Source of the DNA: an uncultured Alphaproteobacteria bacterium
GTDB lineage: Bacteria; Pseudomonadota; Alphaproteobacteria; RF32; CAG-239
DNA length: 64,000 nt
NCBI GenBank assembly: GCA_944391335.1
Contig: CALXTF010000003.1
Span: 17,853 to 81,852 of the forward strand
Direction: 5' to 3'
This document shows, one piece after another, positions 54,693 to 63,269 of the stretch (position 1 is its first letter; each line of letters opens with the position of its first letter). A model generated the notes under the pieces. The model was not told the DNA's origin. It ran no database searches and was given only the letters and a program-made list of their open reading frames with translations. A program made the position numbers and the translations under genes.

Positions 54693-55421
54693 ATGACTGA
54701 AGTTTTATTTAATGGACATGCCGGCAGAATAGAAGGACGTTATCATCAAAGCAGCCGCCCAGGTGCTCCTATTGCTTTGATTTTACATCCTCATCCTCAA
54801 TATGGCGGAACGATGAGTAATAAAGTTGTTTATACATTGTTTAGCTGTTTTAAAGATTTAGGATTCTCTGTCTTACGTTTCAATTTTCGAGGTGTCGGCA
54901 GATCTCAAGGTCAGTTTGAAGACGGCCCGGGCGAACTTTCCGATGCCACCGTTGCTCTGGATTGGCTGCAGGCAATGAACCCTGAGGCAAGACAATGTTG
55001 GATTGCCGGTTATTCTTTCGGTGCTTGGATAGGTCTGCAGTTGTTGATGAGACGTCCTGATATTAATAATTTTATTGCTGTTTCTCCTCCGGCAGATGAA
55101 AAGGATTTTTCTTTTCTTGCTCCTTGTCCGACTTCCGGTCTTATCGTTCAAGGTGAAATAGATGATGTCGTAGAACCAGCTACTGTTCAAGTGTTGGCAA
55201 AACGATTAAACGGACAACGTAATGTGGAAGTTGATTTCGCTATGATTAGTGACGGAGATCATATGTATAACGGACATCTAACAGATTTATATAAACTTTC
55301 AGGACACTATATTATAAGTGCCATGCAGCGTAAAAAACCTCAGAAAAAACGTCGCGGACGCCGCCGGAAAATAGAACAAATTGAAAATAACTCTCAACCT
55401 TTGGAAGCTGTTGAGGAATAA
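54693..55421 (+). CDS. Alpha/beta hydrolase
   Basis: A COG2945-type hydrolase. The oxyanion region is LILHPHPQYGGTMSNKVV, followed by LRFNFRGVGRSQGQFEDGPG, the nucleophile elbow GYSFGAWIG (Ser), Asp in VQGEIDDVVEP and His in SDGDHMYNGHL. It is 242 residues, with a Lys/Arg-rich C-terminal tail (RKKPQKKRRGRRRK) not needed for catalysis, which could bind nucleic acid or membrane. The substrate is unknown. It converges on the RHH gene with 30 bases between. Confidence 0.88.
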   Translation: MTEVLFNGHAGRIEGRYHQSSRPGAPIALILHPHPQYGGTMSNKVVYTLFSCFKDLGFSVLRFNFRGVGRSQGQFEDGPGELSDATVALDWLQAMNPEARQCWIAGYSFGAWIGLQLLMRRPDINNFIAVSPPADEKDFSFLAPCPTSGLIVQGEIDDVVEPATVQVLAKRLNGQRNVEVDFAMISDGDHMYNGHLTDLYKLSGHYIISAMQRKKPQKKRRGRRRKIEQIENNSQPLEAVEE

Positions 55422-55451
55422 TCATAAATTAATCTAAAGGTTGCTCAATTA

Positions 55452-55661
55452 TTATTTTTTCTTTAGATGGTTTAAAATATATATTCTTATTGATGATGAG
55501 AGGTTTTCTTTTTTTTCACGATTAGCGTCAATTTCCGTAACAAGAGCGTTGAGCGATAATTTTTTTTCTTTGCAAATTCCAAGCAATTCTTCAAAAAATT
55601 CAGCCTCAAGAGAAATACTTGTATTATGCCTGCCGGCAATAATGACAGATTTTTTAATCAT
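55452..55661 (-). CDS. Ribbon-helix-helix domain protein
   Basis: A small protein of about 69 residues with the alphaproteobacterial RHH_4-type pattern: RHNTSISLEAEFFEELLGIC (the beta-strand and first helix), then KKLSLNALVTEIDANR (second helix). It is probably DNA-binding as a dimer. The ATG at 55661 overlaps the sspB stop (ATGATTAA); the frame is open further upstream, but that would lie inside sspB. The sspB-RHH gene pair is common in Alphaproteobacteria; its role is not known. Confidence 0.82.
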   Translation of the reverse strand: MIKKSVIIAGRHNTSISLEAEFFEELLGICKEKKLSLNALVTEIDANREKKENLSSSIRIYILNHLKKK

Positions 55662-56109
55662 TACCTTTTTTCCGAAAAGCATCTATTGAAACGATATCTG
55701 CACTTTTAGAAGAAGAATCTGTAACCTCTTCTTCTAAATTACTATCTATTTCACTTCCAAAACTAATACCAAAACGTACACTCGGATCACCAAAATAGGT
55801 AATTGCCGCAAATGGAATTTCTATCGTATAGGGAATATGATTAAATCGAAGCGTTACCGAAAAACAATCATGTTTTACAATTAAATCAGAAAATTGATTT
55901 TGTAGCACAATGGTCATTTCTTTAGGATATTTGTTTTTTAAAGATATATCCATTTTTACTCCCGAATAATTCGTGCGAAAAGTTATATAAAAATGATGAT
56001 CTCCAGGAAGACCTTGTTTTTCAACCAGTTTTAAAACATCAATCACAACATGTTTTAAAGCTTTTTCAATCAATTTATCATAGTTAATTTCATTAATATA
56101 TTTTTCCAT
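55654..56109 (-). CDS. sspB: SspB-type ClpXP adaptor (alphaproteobacterial form)
   Basis: Binds the ssrA degradation tag and delivers tagged proteins to ClpXP. The 151 residues show the conserved fold: INYDKLIEKALKHVVIDVL, GDHHFYITFRTNYSGVKM, PKEMTIVLQNQFSDLIV, FSVTLRFNHIPYTIEIPFAA and ITYFGDPSVRFGISF. A variable linker ends in SIDAFRKK, the short C-terminal motif that docks on ClpX. The tmRNA gene that encodes the tag lies immediately upstream on the same strand. Confidence 0.93.
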   Translation of the reverse strand: MEKYINEINYDKLIEKALKHVVIDVLKLVEKQGLPGDHHFYITFRTNYSGVKMDISLKNKYPKEMTIVLQNQFSDLIVKHDCFSVTLRFNHIPYTIEIPFAAITYFGDPSVRFGISFGSEIDSNLEEEVTDSSSKSADIVSIDAFRKKGND

Positions 56110-56133
56110 TTTTTTCTCTGATTATTCTAAGGT

Positions 56134-56165
56134 AAAAAACGAGCCGTTCTGTTGCTAGGCGGCTC
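56134..56165 (-). terminator. Terminator of the tmRNA gene
   Basis: GAGCCG pairs with CGGCTC (plus-strand 56141-56146 and 56160-56165), and on the minus strand the stem is followed by G and six T (56134-56140). It ends the ssrA transcript 25 bases before the sspB ATG; the stem may also be the last helix of the coding piece. Confidence 0.75.
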
Positions 56166-56444
56166 CTTCCCCACTTGCTGCTAACCATAGCCGCAAGAAT
56201 TGATATTTGTTGCAACTGCTAAATTAAGCAGCTAAAGCAACAGGTGCTAATTCATTATCGTTAGCATTCATTTTATTTTGAACCGATAACGGTGGTATCT
56301 CACCGAACACAGCATAATGTCTTTATTATACCCTGTCAAACCTATTTCGCCCCCATAAAAACTTTGGTGGAGGCGCCGGGTACCGCCCCCGGGTCCAAAA
56401 TATCTATTTCACATAGCCTCTAGTGTTATAGTTGATTACTCAAC
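56166..56444 (-). ncRNA. ssrA: Two-piece (circularly permuted) tmRNA
   Basis: Rescues stalled ribosomes and tags the incomplete protein for degradation. Order on the minus strand: acceptor piece (about 56444-56365), a 10-base spacer (56364-56355) and coding piece (56354 to about 56166), the reverse of one-piece tmRNA and typical of Alphaproteobacteria. The acceptor piece ends in encoded CGCCTCCACCA; GGGGGCG at the 5' end of the coding piece pairs with CGCCTCC. The T arm is CCGGG-GGCGGTA-CCCGG. GGGGGCGAAATAGGTTTGAC is a tmRNA hallmark. The tag frame lies at 56224-56265. The outer ends are estimated from promoter and terminator. Confidence 0.92.
56224..56265 (-). other. tmRNA tag reading frame (ANDNELAPVALAA, stop)
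   Basis: Thirteen codons starting with the resume codon GCT encode ANDNELAPVALAA followed by TAA. With the alanine carried by tmRNA itself the tag would be A-ANDNELAPVALAA. The AND start is the SspB-binding part and the ALAA end the ClpX-binding part of such tags. The choice of GCT as the resume codon is by analogy with known tags. Confidence 0.88.
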
Positions 56445-56450
56445 CTCTAA

Positions 56451-56479
56451 AGTATATCCGATTTTCTATTTTTATGCAA
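56451..56479 (-). promoter_or_regulatory. Promoter of ssrA
   Basis: On the minus strand TTGCAT (56474-56479) and TATACT (56451-56456) are separated by exactly 17 bases. A start site about 7 bases further places the RNA 5' end near 56444, just before the acceptor piece. Confidence 0.75.
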
Positions 56480-56515
56480 GAGTTTTTATAAAAGATAAAT
56501 GTCTATAACTTGCTA

Positions 56516-56547
56516 ACTTACCTTGTAAGTATATTTTAATAAGGTAA
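56516..56547 (+). promoter_or_regulatory. Overlapping dyads before folA
   Basis: ACTTAC-CTT-GTAAGT (56516-56530) is a perfect 6-bp dyad, and TTACCTT (56518-56524) is also the complement of AAGGTAA (56541-56547). Both lie 40-70 bases before the folA ATG, so they could form alternative RNA hairpins or an operator. No matching known motif is recognised. Confidence 0.35.
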
Positions 56548-56586
56548 ATTGAAAAATAATATTAAGCTTAAAAATGGAAATATAAT

Positions 56587-57159
56587 ATGACAAAAGTTGC
56601 AATTTGGTGCCGTCATAAAAATGACAACATTATTGGTATTGGCAGTCAGATACCATGGCATGTTAAATCTGATTTTCAACGCTTCAGACGAATAACCGAA
56701 GGACAAACAATAATAGCCGGACAGAAAACATACGAAAGTTTTCCCGGACGTACATTGCCAAACCGTAAAATTTTTGTATTAACTTTGGATGAAAATTATG
56801 AAGTGTCTGATAGTGTTAATCACCAAGTTATTAATAGTATTAAATATTTTGAAAATTTCGAAGAAGATTTATATATAGCAGGAGGAGCGAGTGTATATAA
56901 GTTATTTATGACAGGTTCTTCTAAACTCAAACCCGAAATTGTTGTGGATTGTGTTTATCAAGGTGATATTGAAGCTAATCTTATCGGTGAACCTGTCGAT
57001 ATAACTCCTTGTATTGAAATGTTAAATAAAATGTATATTCAGGTGTCTCAAAACTACGAACTCGATAACATAACAACTCGTCTCTTAATTAGAAAAAATC
57101 AATTTATTAATCAAAATTTACTCAAAAAAATTATTCAAACCATAGAAAAAGGAATGTAA
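56587..57159 (+). CDS. folA: Dihydrofolate reductase
   Basis: Reduces dihydrofolate to tetrahydrofolate with NADPH, needed after each turnover of thymidylate synthase. Marks: [20 protein letters not shown] (substrate site with Trp and acidic residue), [21 protein letters not shown] (NADPH) and [14 protein letters not shown]. The 190 residues exceed the usual 160 by a C-terminal extension (about residues 150-190) that is Lys/Asn-rich. It is separated from thyA by a single base, a classic folate-thymidylate pair. Confidence 0.93.
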   Translation: MTKVAIWCRHKNDNIIGIGSQIPWHVKSDFQRFRRITEGQTIIAGQKTYESFPGRTLPNRKIFVLTLDENYEVSDSVNHQVINSIKYFENFEEDLYIAGGASVYKLFMTGSSKLKPEIVVDCVYQGDIEANLIGEPVDITPCIEMLNKMYIQVSQNYELDNITTRLLIRKNQFINQNLLKKIIQTIEKGM

Positions 57160-57160
57160 A

Positions 57161-57946
57161 ATGCAACAATATCTGGATTTATTAAAAGATGTGTTGGAGA
57201 ACGGCATCGATAAAATGGATCGCACAGGTACTGGAACTCGATCTGTTTTTGGAAGACAAATGCGTTTCGATTTACAAAAGGGTTTCCCTTTAATGACTAC
57301 CAAAAAAATGCATCTCAAAAGTATTATATATGAATTGCTTTGGTTTATTAAAGGCGATACCAATGTTAAATATTTACAAGATAACGGCGTGCGCATATGG
57401 AATGAATGGGCTGATGAAAATGGCAATTTAGGTCCGATTTATGGTTCACAATGGCGAAATTGGAATAACGAGGGAATAGACCAGTTGGCTGACATTATTG
57501 ATAAACTTAAAAATAACCCTAATGATAGAAGAATGATCGTTTCGGCTTGGAATGTCAGTAAAATTAATCAAATGCGTTTGCCTCCGTGCCATATGATGTT
57601 TCAATTCTATGTGGCGAATAATAAGCTTTCATGTATGTTGTATCAAAGAAGTTGTGATATGTTTTTAGGCGTACCTTTTAATATCGCTTCTTACGCACTT
57701 TTAACCATGATGATGGCACAAGTCTGTGGTTTACAATCAGGAGAATTTATACATACACTTGGAGATACGCATATTTATCATAATCATTTTGATCAAGTAA
57801 AAGAACAACTTTCCCGTAAACCGCTTAAGCTTCCGGTCATGAAAATTAATCCGGAAATTAAAGATATTAATGGTTTTAGTTATGAAGATTTTTCACTTGA
57901 GGGATATCAATCTTATGATGTTATAAAAGCTAAAGTTTCTGTTTAA
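57161..57946 (+). CDS. thyA: Thymidylate synthase (ThyA type)
   Basis: Methylates dUMP to dTMP using methylene-tetrahydrofolate, which FolD supplies. The sequence is canonical: [45 protein letters not shown], catalytic Cys in [32 protein letters not shown] and [12 protein letters not shown]. At 261 residues it is the short ThyA form. It is coupled to folA upstream and lies 13 bases before a MazG-like gene. Confidence 0.98.
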   Translation: MQQYLDLLKDVLENGIDKMDRTGTGTRSVFGRQMRFDLQKGFPLMTTKKMHLKSIIYELLWFIKGDTNVKYLQDNGVRIWNEWADENGNLGPIYGSQWRNWNNEGIDQLADIIDKLKNNPNDRRMIVSAWNVSKINQMRLPPCHMMFQFYVANNKLSCMLYQRSCDMFLGVPFNIASYALLTMMMAQVCGLQSGEFIHTLGDTHIYHNHFDQVKEQLSRKPLKLPVMKINPEIKDINGFSYEDFSLEGYQSYDVIKAKVSV

Positions 57947-57959
57947 TGGAGGATTTTAA

Positions 57960-58364
57960 ATGACTGATATTAAAGATTTTTTTAATGATTATAAAAAGTT
58001 TGTCGACAGCGTGACATCAATAACTGGAAAAGATGATGACTTGTTCATTAATCGAATAACGGAAATTTCTCAATGGATGGGAAGAAATGTTTCTCGTATG
58101 GATAATGCCGTGGCAGGTTTGGTCGGTGAAACCGGAGAAATTGCTGATTTATGGAAAAAATTAAAATTTCATGGAAAAGAACTAAATGATGAAAATCGTC
58201 AGAAATTAATCGATGAATTAAGTGATGTTTGTTGGTATGTTATGCAGGCCTCTATCGCTTTGGAAGTAGATTTGGATGATGTTATTTATCATAATATTGA
58301 AAAACTAAGATTGCGTCATCCCCATGGCTTTTCTTCAGGATATATGAAAAATAAAAATGATTGA
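57960..58364 (+). CDS. MazG-like nucleotide pyrophosphohydrolase
   Basis: A 134-residue all-alpha NTP pyrophosphatase-like protein. The metal site is seen as GLVGETGEIADLWKKLKF (EXXE pattern) and LIDELSDVCWYVMQAS (EXXD pattern). Such enzymes remove unwanted nucleoside triphosphates, for example dUTP-like or damaged nucleotides. The position directly after folA-thyA suggests a role in pyrimidine pool control (inference). GGAGG lies before the ATG. Confidence 0.85.
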   Translation: MTDIKDFFNDYKKFVDSVTSITGKDDDLFINRITEISQWMGRNVSRMDNAVAGLVGETGEIADLWKKLKFHGKELNDENRQKLIDELSDVCWYVMQASIALEVDLDDVIYHNIEKLRLRHPHGFSSGYMKNKND

Positions 58365-58373
58365 AATATATTT

Positions 58374-59102
58374 TTAATTTAATAATGTTAAAGTTATTCC
58401 TATAGCTAAAGGAATAGATAAATTGTCATCGATACCTATTTTATCTTCATAAACTTCGGCTAATGTGGCAAAAACACAAGCAATCACATTGGCATAACTA
58501 AAAGGTTCAAGTTGATGAAACAACATATTTATTAATAAGGCACTTACAAAAAAAGCTGTTGTGCCTTCCAATGATTTATGAGGATAAATTTGACGTGTCC
58601 CGTAAGCTTTTCCGAAAAGAGCCGAACAAGTATCAGAAACCAACATAACTGTCATTGATATAATAGCAATAATTTTGGAAAAGAAAATAGAGCAAAGTAT
58701 GGCTGCGGCCATTACATACATTGAACCGCTGACTTGAAAATTTTTATGTGTTGTTTCTTTGCTGCGTAATGTGTAAGAAAAAAAACGACCAAAAATAAAA
58801 CGAACCCATTTCCACTTTTTAAAATTTCCATATTCTAAAAGACCATCGCCTATAAAGATAATTGTAAAAAGTGCAATGGCAATTTGTTCAGGAATAAAGT
58901 AAATTGTTAAAGGAATCCATAAAGAACTCAGGTGAATTAATTTACGAAACAATTCACGACGAAAAGATTTATTAATATCAATTTGCATTTGATAACGAAC
59001 TGTATGCAAATAATCTCGCAAATGATAGTCTTGATTCTGCCAATAGCGGTTGCGTAGGTTTATTCTCTTGAGTTTTATCGGGATTTTAATTGGTTTTATC
59101 AT
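58374..59102 (-). CDS. SEC59/DGK1/VTE5-type polyprenol or lipid kinase-like protein
   Basis: An integral membrane protein of 242 residues with about six hydrophobic segments. RRELFRKLIHLSSLWIPL, IIFIGDGLLEYGNFKKWKW, VMLVSDTCSALFGKAYGTRQ and HKSLEGTTAFFVSALLINML fit the CTP-dependent dolichol/phytol/diacylglycerol kinase family. The bacterial substrate is unknown; a polyprenol or lipid alcohol is the reasonable guess. A basic N-terminal extension of about 40 residues precedes the first segment. It follows alaS by 19 bases. Confidence 0.75.
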   Translation of the reverse strand: MIKPIKIPIKLKRINLRNRYWQNQDYHLRDYLHTVRYQMQIDINKSFRRELFRKLIHLSSLWIPLTIYFIPEQIAIALFTIIFIGDGLLEYGNFKKWKWVRFIFGRFFSYTLRSKETTHKNFQVSGSMYVMAAAILCSIFFSKIIAIISMTVMLVSDTCSALFGKAYGTRQIYPHKSLEGTTAFFVSALLINMLFHQLEPFSYANVIACVFATLAEVYEDKIGIDDNLSIPLAIGITLTLLN

Positions 59103-59121
59103 ATTACTTTCCCATCATATT

Positions 59122-61752
59122 TTAAACTGCTTGACGTAAAGCCGCAACAGCATCTTCAATATGAGAAACATCTGCTCCGCCTGTTTGAGCCAAATCTTTA
59201 CGACCACCGCCGCCACTGGCACCAATGAAAGGAGCAACAACTTTTATTAAATCAACAGCCGAATATTTATTGGTTAGATCATTTGTAACACCGATAACAG
59301 TAGAGACTTTTTCGTTATTACAAGAAAATAAGATAATAATACCGCTTTTTATTTGTTCTTTAATTTCATCGACAAAAGCTTTTAATTCTTTAGCCGGAAC
59401 ATTATCAATTTGTTTAGCAACGAATTTTATACCATTGACTGTTTCAATTTTATCTTCATTATCTGCGGTTTTGTGGCTAACAAAACGTTTTTTGAGATTA
59501 AAGATTTCTGTTTCTAATCTTTTTTTATCTTCCAGTAATTGGTATAAGCGGTTTTCTAAATCTTGAGGATTTGTTTTTAATATTTGGCTGACGTGATGTA
59601 GTTTATCTTCAATATTTTGCGCGAATTCTTCTGCTGCGTGTCCGCTGACGAATTCGATTCTGCGGATACCGGCAGCAACGGCACTTTCACTAACGATATT
59701 AAAATAACCAATATCTCCCGTTGAGCGAACATGAGTACCGCCGCATAGTTCACGAGAAAAGACTTCGTCATCATTTTCCATACTGACGACGCGTACAGTT
59801 TCACCGTATTTTTCACCAAACAAGGCCATAGCCCCTAACTTAATCGCTTCTTCCGGCGTCATTATACGGGTAACACTTTTATAATTTTTGCGTACGGCTT
59901 CATTGACGATATCTTCTGCTTTACGCAATTGTTCATCGGTAATTTGCTGAGGATGTGAAATATCAAAACGAGCGCGATCGGCTGCGACATAGGATCCTTT
60001 TTGCGTAACGTGCGTACCAAGAATATCTCTTAAAGCGCGATGTAACAGATGGGTAACCGAATGGTTGGCTCGGATTTTATTTCTATTTTGCTCATCGACC
60101 TCAAAAGAAGCTATATCATCAATTTTAACAGTTCCATTAATCATTTTACAAATATGAACGATCATACCGTCTATTTTCTTTTTGGTATCAATAACTTCGA
60201 TTATAAAATTTTTACCGTTAATTTTTCCAATATCTCCAACTTGTCCACCGGATTCGCCATAAAATGGGGATTGATTTGCAATTAAATAGAAATCTCCACT
60301 TTGTACTTCATTAACGAGGGAACCATTTTGTATTAAAGCAGTTATTTGTCCATCGGCTTTTGTACAGGTATAACCGAGAAATTCACTTTTACCGAGTTTA
60401 TCAAACAATTCGAACCATATTTTTTCGATTCCTTCATCACCGGATCCTATCCAATTTTTTCTGGCCTCGGCGCGTTGTTGTTCCATAGCTTGATTAAAAC
60501 CATCGGTATCTACATTGATATTTTTTGTTTTTAGCGCGTCTTGAGTTAAATCAAGAGGAAAACCATAAGTATCATATAATTTAAAGGCTATTTTACCTGA
60601 TAGAGTATCACCTGATTTTAAATTTCTGGTTTCTTCATCAAGTAAATGAAGTCCTTTTTCAAGAGTACGAATAAATTTAGTTTCTTCGGTTTTAAGAGTT
60701 TCACTAATCAAAGCTTCTGCACGGTAGAGTTCTGGGTATGTTTCGCCCATTTCTTTTTGTAGAGTTGGCAGAAGTTTATACATCATAGGCTCATTAATTC
60801 CGAGCAAATGAACGTGTCGCATGGCGCGACGCATTATTCTTCTTAAGACGTAGCCGCGTCCTTCATTGGAAGGTAGTACGCCGTCTGCGATTAAAAAAGC
60901 GGCAGAGCGAAGATGATCGGCAATAACGTTAAAAGAGGCTTTAAGAGGACCGTTGGGATCACAAGGAGCAATTTCTGCGATAGATTTGATCAGGTTTTGG
61001 AAAAGATCAATATCAAAGTTTGAATGGACGCCTTGAAGGATAGCGGCAATACGTTCTAATCCCATACCGGTATCAATAGAAGGTTTTTTGAGATTAATGC
61101 GGCTTCCATCGGGTAGATCTTCGAATTGGTCGAACACTAAGTTCCATATTTCAATGAAGCGATCGCCGTCTTCTTCGGGGGTTCCGGGAAGACCGCCCCA
61201 TACTTGCGGTCCATGATCATAGAAGATTTCTGAACATGGGCCGCAAGGGCCGGTATCTCCCATTTGCCAGAAATTATCTTTTGTAGCAATACGGATAATT
61301 CGATTTTCCGGCAAACCTGATATTTTTTTCCATAAGTTATAAGCTTCTTCATCATTATGGTAAATTGTGACAGCAAGTTTTTCGGCGGGGATATCAAAAT
61401 ATTTTGTTAAGAGTTCCCACGCATAGTAAATAGCACCTTCTTTAAAATAATCGCCGAAAGAAAAATTTCCTAACATTTCAAAAAAAGTATGGTGTCGAAC
61501 ATCATAACCGACGCTGTCTAGATCGTTGTGTTTTCCGCCGGCGCGTACGCTTTTTTGAGAAGATGCTGCTCGCGTATAATCTCTGGTTTCATTACCTGCC
61601 AGAATATTTTTAAACTGAACCATACCTGAATTTGTAAACATGAGTGTTGGATCATTATTTGGCACTAAAGGCGATGAAGGGACGATTTTATGTCCGTTTT
61701 TTGCGAAATAATCAAGAAAGGTGCTTCTAATCTGATTTACAGTTGTTGTCAT
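59122..61752 (-). CDS. alaS: Alanyl-tRNA synthetase
   Basis: Charges tRNA-Ala, and also the tmRNA encoded 2.7 kb away. Class II core motifs: SSPLVPNNDPTLMFTNSGMV, HHTFFEMLGNFSFGDYFKEG and GMGLERIAAILQG. Editing domain with the zinc ligands in ANHSVTHLLHRALR and RELCGGTHVRSTGDIG, then the C-Ala domain ending in GASGGGGRKDLAQTGG. About 876 residues is full length. The ATG at 61752 (MTTTVNQIRS) is preferred over an upstream in-frame TTG at 61758. Confidence 0.98.
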   Translation of the reverse strand: MTTTVNQIRSTFLDYFAKNGHKIVPSSPLVPNNDPTLMFTNSGMVQFKNILAGNETRDYTRAASSQKSVRAGGKHNDLDSVGYDVRHHTFFEMLGNFSFGDYFKEGAIYYAWELLTKYFDIPAEKLAVTIYHNDEEAYNLWKKISGLPENRIIRIATKDNFWQMGDTGPCGPCSEIFYDHGPQVWGGLPGTPEEDGDRFIEIWNLVFDQFEDLPDGSRINLKKPSIDTGMGLERIAAILQGVHSNFDIDLFQNLIKSIAEIAPCDPNGPLKASFNVIADHLRSAAFLIADGVLPSNEGRGYVLRRIMRRAMRHVHLLGINEPMMYKLLPTLQKEMGETYPELYRAEALISETLKTEETKFIRTLEKGLHLLDEETRNLKSGDTLSGKIAFKLYDTYGFPLDLTQDALKTKNINVDTDGFNQAMEQQRAEARKNWIGSGDEGIEKIWFELFDKLGKSEFLGYTCTKADGQITALIQNGSLVNEVQSGDFYLIANQSPFYGESGGQVGDIGKINGKNFIIEVIDTKKKIDGMIVHICKMINGTVKIDDIASFEVDEQNRNKIRANHSVTHLLHRALRDILGTHVTQKGSYVAADRARFDISHPQQITDEQLRKAEDIVNEAVRKNYKSVTRIMTPEEAIKLGAMALFGEKYGETVRVVSMENDDEVFSRELCGGTHVRSTGDIGYFNIVSESAVAAGIRRIEFVSGHAAEEFAQNIEDKLHHVSQILKTNPQDLENRLYQLLEDKKRLETEIFNLKKRFVSHKTADNEDKIETVNGIKFVAKQIDNVPAKELKAFVDEIKEQIKSGIIILFSCNNEKVSTVIGVTNDLTNKYSAVDLIKVVAPFIGASGGGGRKDLAQTGGADVSHIEDAVAALRQAV

Positions 61753-61848
61753 AATCAATTTCTTTCCATATTATAAAAGGGATTTAAAAAACTAATCATA
61801 ACTATTAAAGCAATCTTTATCTTCTGTCTACATAAATTTACATAAGAT

Positions 61849-62337
61849 TTATAAATTTACTGTATAACCGTGCAGATATACAAAACCGATATTAAGCCAA
61901 GCGGCAAGCAATAACCATCCTTGATAGGGGATAAGAAGCCAAGCCGATAGAGGCGAAATTGAATAAAGGCGGTATATGCAATAAATTGTAAAAATATTTA
62001 AAACAATGACAATAATGAGAGCAAAGGCCATATAACCACAGTAAAAGAAGGTAAAAGACCATAAGATATGTAAAAGGAGTTGGCTTAAGAACATACCATT
62101 GATATGAGCTTCTTGTTGAGGATTGTTTGCTTTTATAAAAGATTGATAAAAGGAGATAATTATTAGAATATAGATAATATTCCAAGCAATAGGAAATATA
62201 TAATCAGGAGGTGTAAAAAGAGGTTTTTGTAATTGTTGATACCAAGTATCAACACCTTTATTATTTAAAAAAGCTCCAATTATTAGGGTAAGAACAGTCA
62301 TAAATATACAATATAGAAGTTTATAAATATTTGTCAT
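61849..62337 (-). CDS. tspO: TspO/MBR family protein
   Basis: A five-helix membrane protein that binds tetrapyrroles and affects porphyrin and stress responses in bacteria. The 162 residues carry the family landmarks: TWYQQLQKPLFTPPDYIFPI, AWNIIYILIIISFYQSF, LLLHILWSFTFFYCGYMAFA and SAWLLIPYQGWLLLAAWLNI. No haem genes are adjacent. It stands alone, divergent from map. Confidence 0.9.
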   Translation of the reverse strand: MTNIYKLLYCIFMTVLTLIIGAFLNNKGVDTWYQQLQKPLFTPPDYIFPIAWNIIYILIIISFYQSFIKANNPQQEAHINGMFLSQLLLHILWSFTFFYCGYMAFALIIVIVLNIFTIYCIYRLYSISPLSAWLLIPYQGWLLLAAWLNIGFVYLHGYTVNL

Positions 62338-62466
62338 TTTTATTCCTTTCCTTTTTTTGCAAATAAGGATATAAGTTATAAAAGAGGATATTCAAGAAAC
62401 TTGTTGCAAAAAAATAGATGGTAAGTATAAATATAATAAAAAAGAATAAAGTTTGAGGACATAAAA

Positions 62467-63267
62467 TTGACAAGAAAAACGAAGGATGGAATTGTTGTAT
62501 ACAATTCCGAAGATTTTGAAAAAATGCGTCAAGCTGGCAGGCTTGCGGCGGAAGTTTTGGATTATATAACAGATTATGTTGATGTAGGCGTAACAACTGA
62601 AGAACTTGATGATTTGTGTTACAAATTTATTATTGCCCATGGAGCGATACCGGCTTGTTTAAATTATCATGGTTATCCGAAATCGACTTGTATATCAATC
62701 AATCATGTTATATGTCATGGAATTCCTGATGATAGGAAATTATCGGACGGGGACATATTGAATATAGATGTGACTGTTATTTTAGACGGTTGGTATGGGG
62801 ATACAAGCCGAATGTATTATGCGGGTAAGCCTAAATTAAGGTCGACACGTTTATGCGATGTTACATATGAATGCATGATGAGGGGAATAGAAGTAGTAAA
62901 ACCCGGAGTTCATTTTGGAGATATAGGAGCAGTTATTGAAGAATATGCGCATAAATATGGATATTCGGTCGTAGATATGTTTTGTGGTCATGGTTTAGGT
63001 CGAGTCTTTCATGATAGTCCTAATGTTATGCATTGTGGTCGTCGAGGAACAGGTCCGATAATGGAAGAAGGTATGTTTTTTACAATCGAACCGATGATTA
63101 ATCTTGGTAAGAAGGAAGGTTTGATCTTATCAAATGGTTGGACAGCAGTAACTCGGGATAAATCATTATCGGCTCAATTTGAGCATTCTCTTGGTGTAAC
63201 AAAGGATGGTTTTGAAGTATTTACATATTCTCCTCGGGGACTTGATAAACCACCATATAAGAAATAG
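62467..63267 (+). CDS. map: Methionine aminopeptidase, type I
   Basis: Removes the initiator methionine from nascent proteins. The 266-residue protein has all metal ligands of the pita-bread fold: NIDVTVILDGWYGDTSRMYY (two Asp), CGHGLGRVFHDSPNV (His), FFTIEPMINLG (Glu) and the last Glu in SAQFEHSLGVT. The start is TTG at 62467, supported by GAGG eight bases before it. radC follows after 2 bases. Confidence 0.97.
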   Translation: MTRKTKDGIVVYNSEDFEKMRQAGRLAAEVLDYITDYVDVGVTTEELDDLCYKFIIAHGAIPACLNYHGYPKSTCISINHVICHGIPDDRKLSDGDILNIDVTVILDGWYGDTSRMYYAGKPKLRSTRLCDVTYECMMRGIEVVKPGVHFGDIGAVIEEYAHKYGYSVVDMFCGHGLGRVFHDSPNVMHCGRRGTGPIMEEGMFFTIEPMINLGKKEGLILSNGWTAVTRDKSLSAQFEHSLGVTKDGFEVFTYSPRGLDKPPYKK

Positions 63268-63269
63268 AG

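Noticed and set aside
62321..62640. Minus-strand frames upstream of and over map
   Set aside because: They overlap the map 5' region and the gap before it; composition is AT-rich without ribosome sites.
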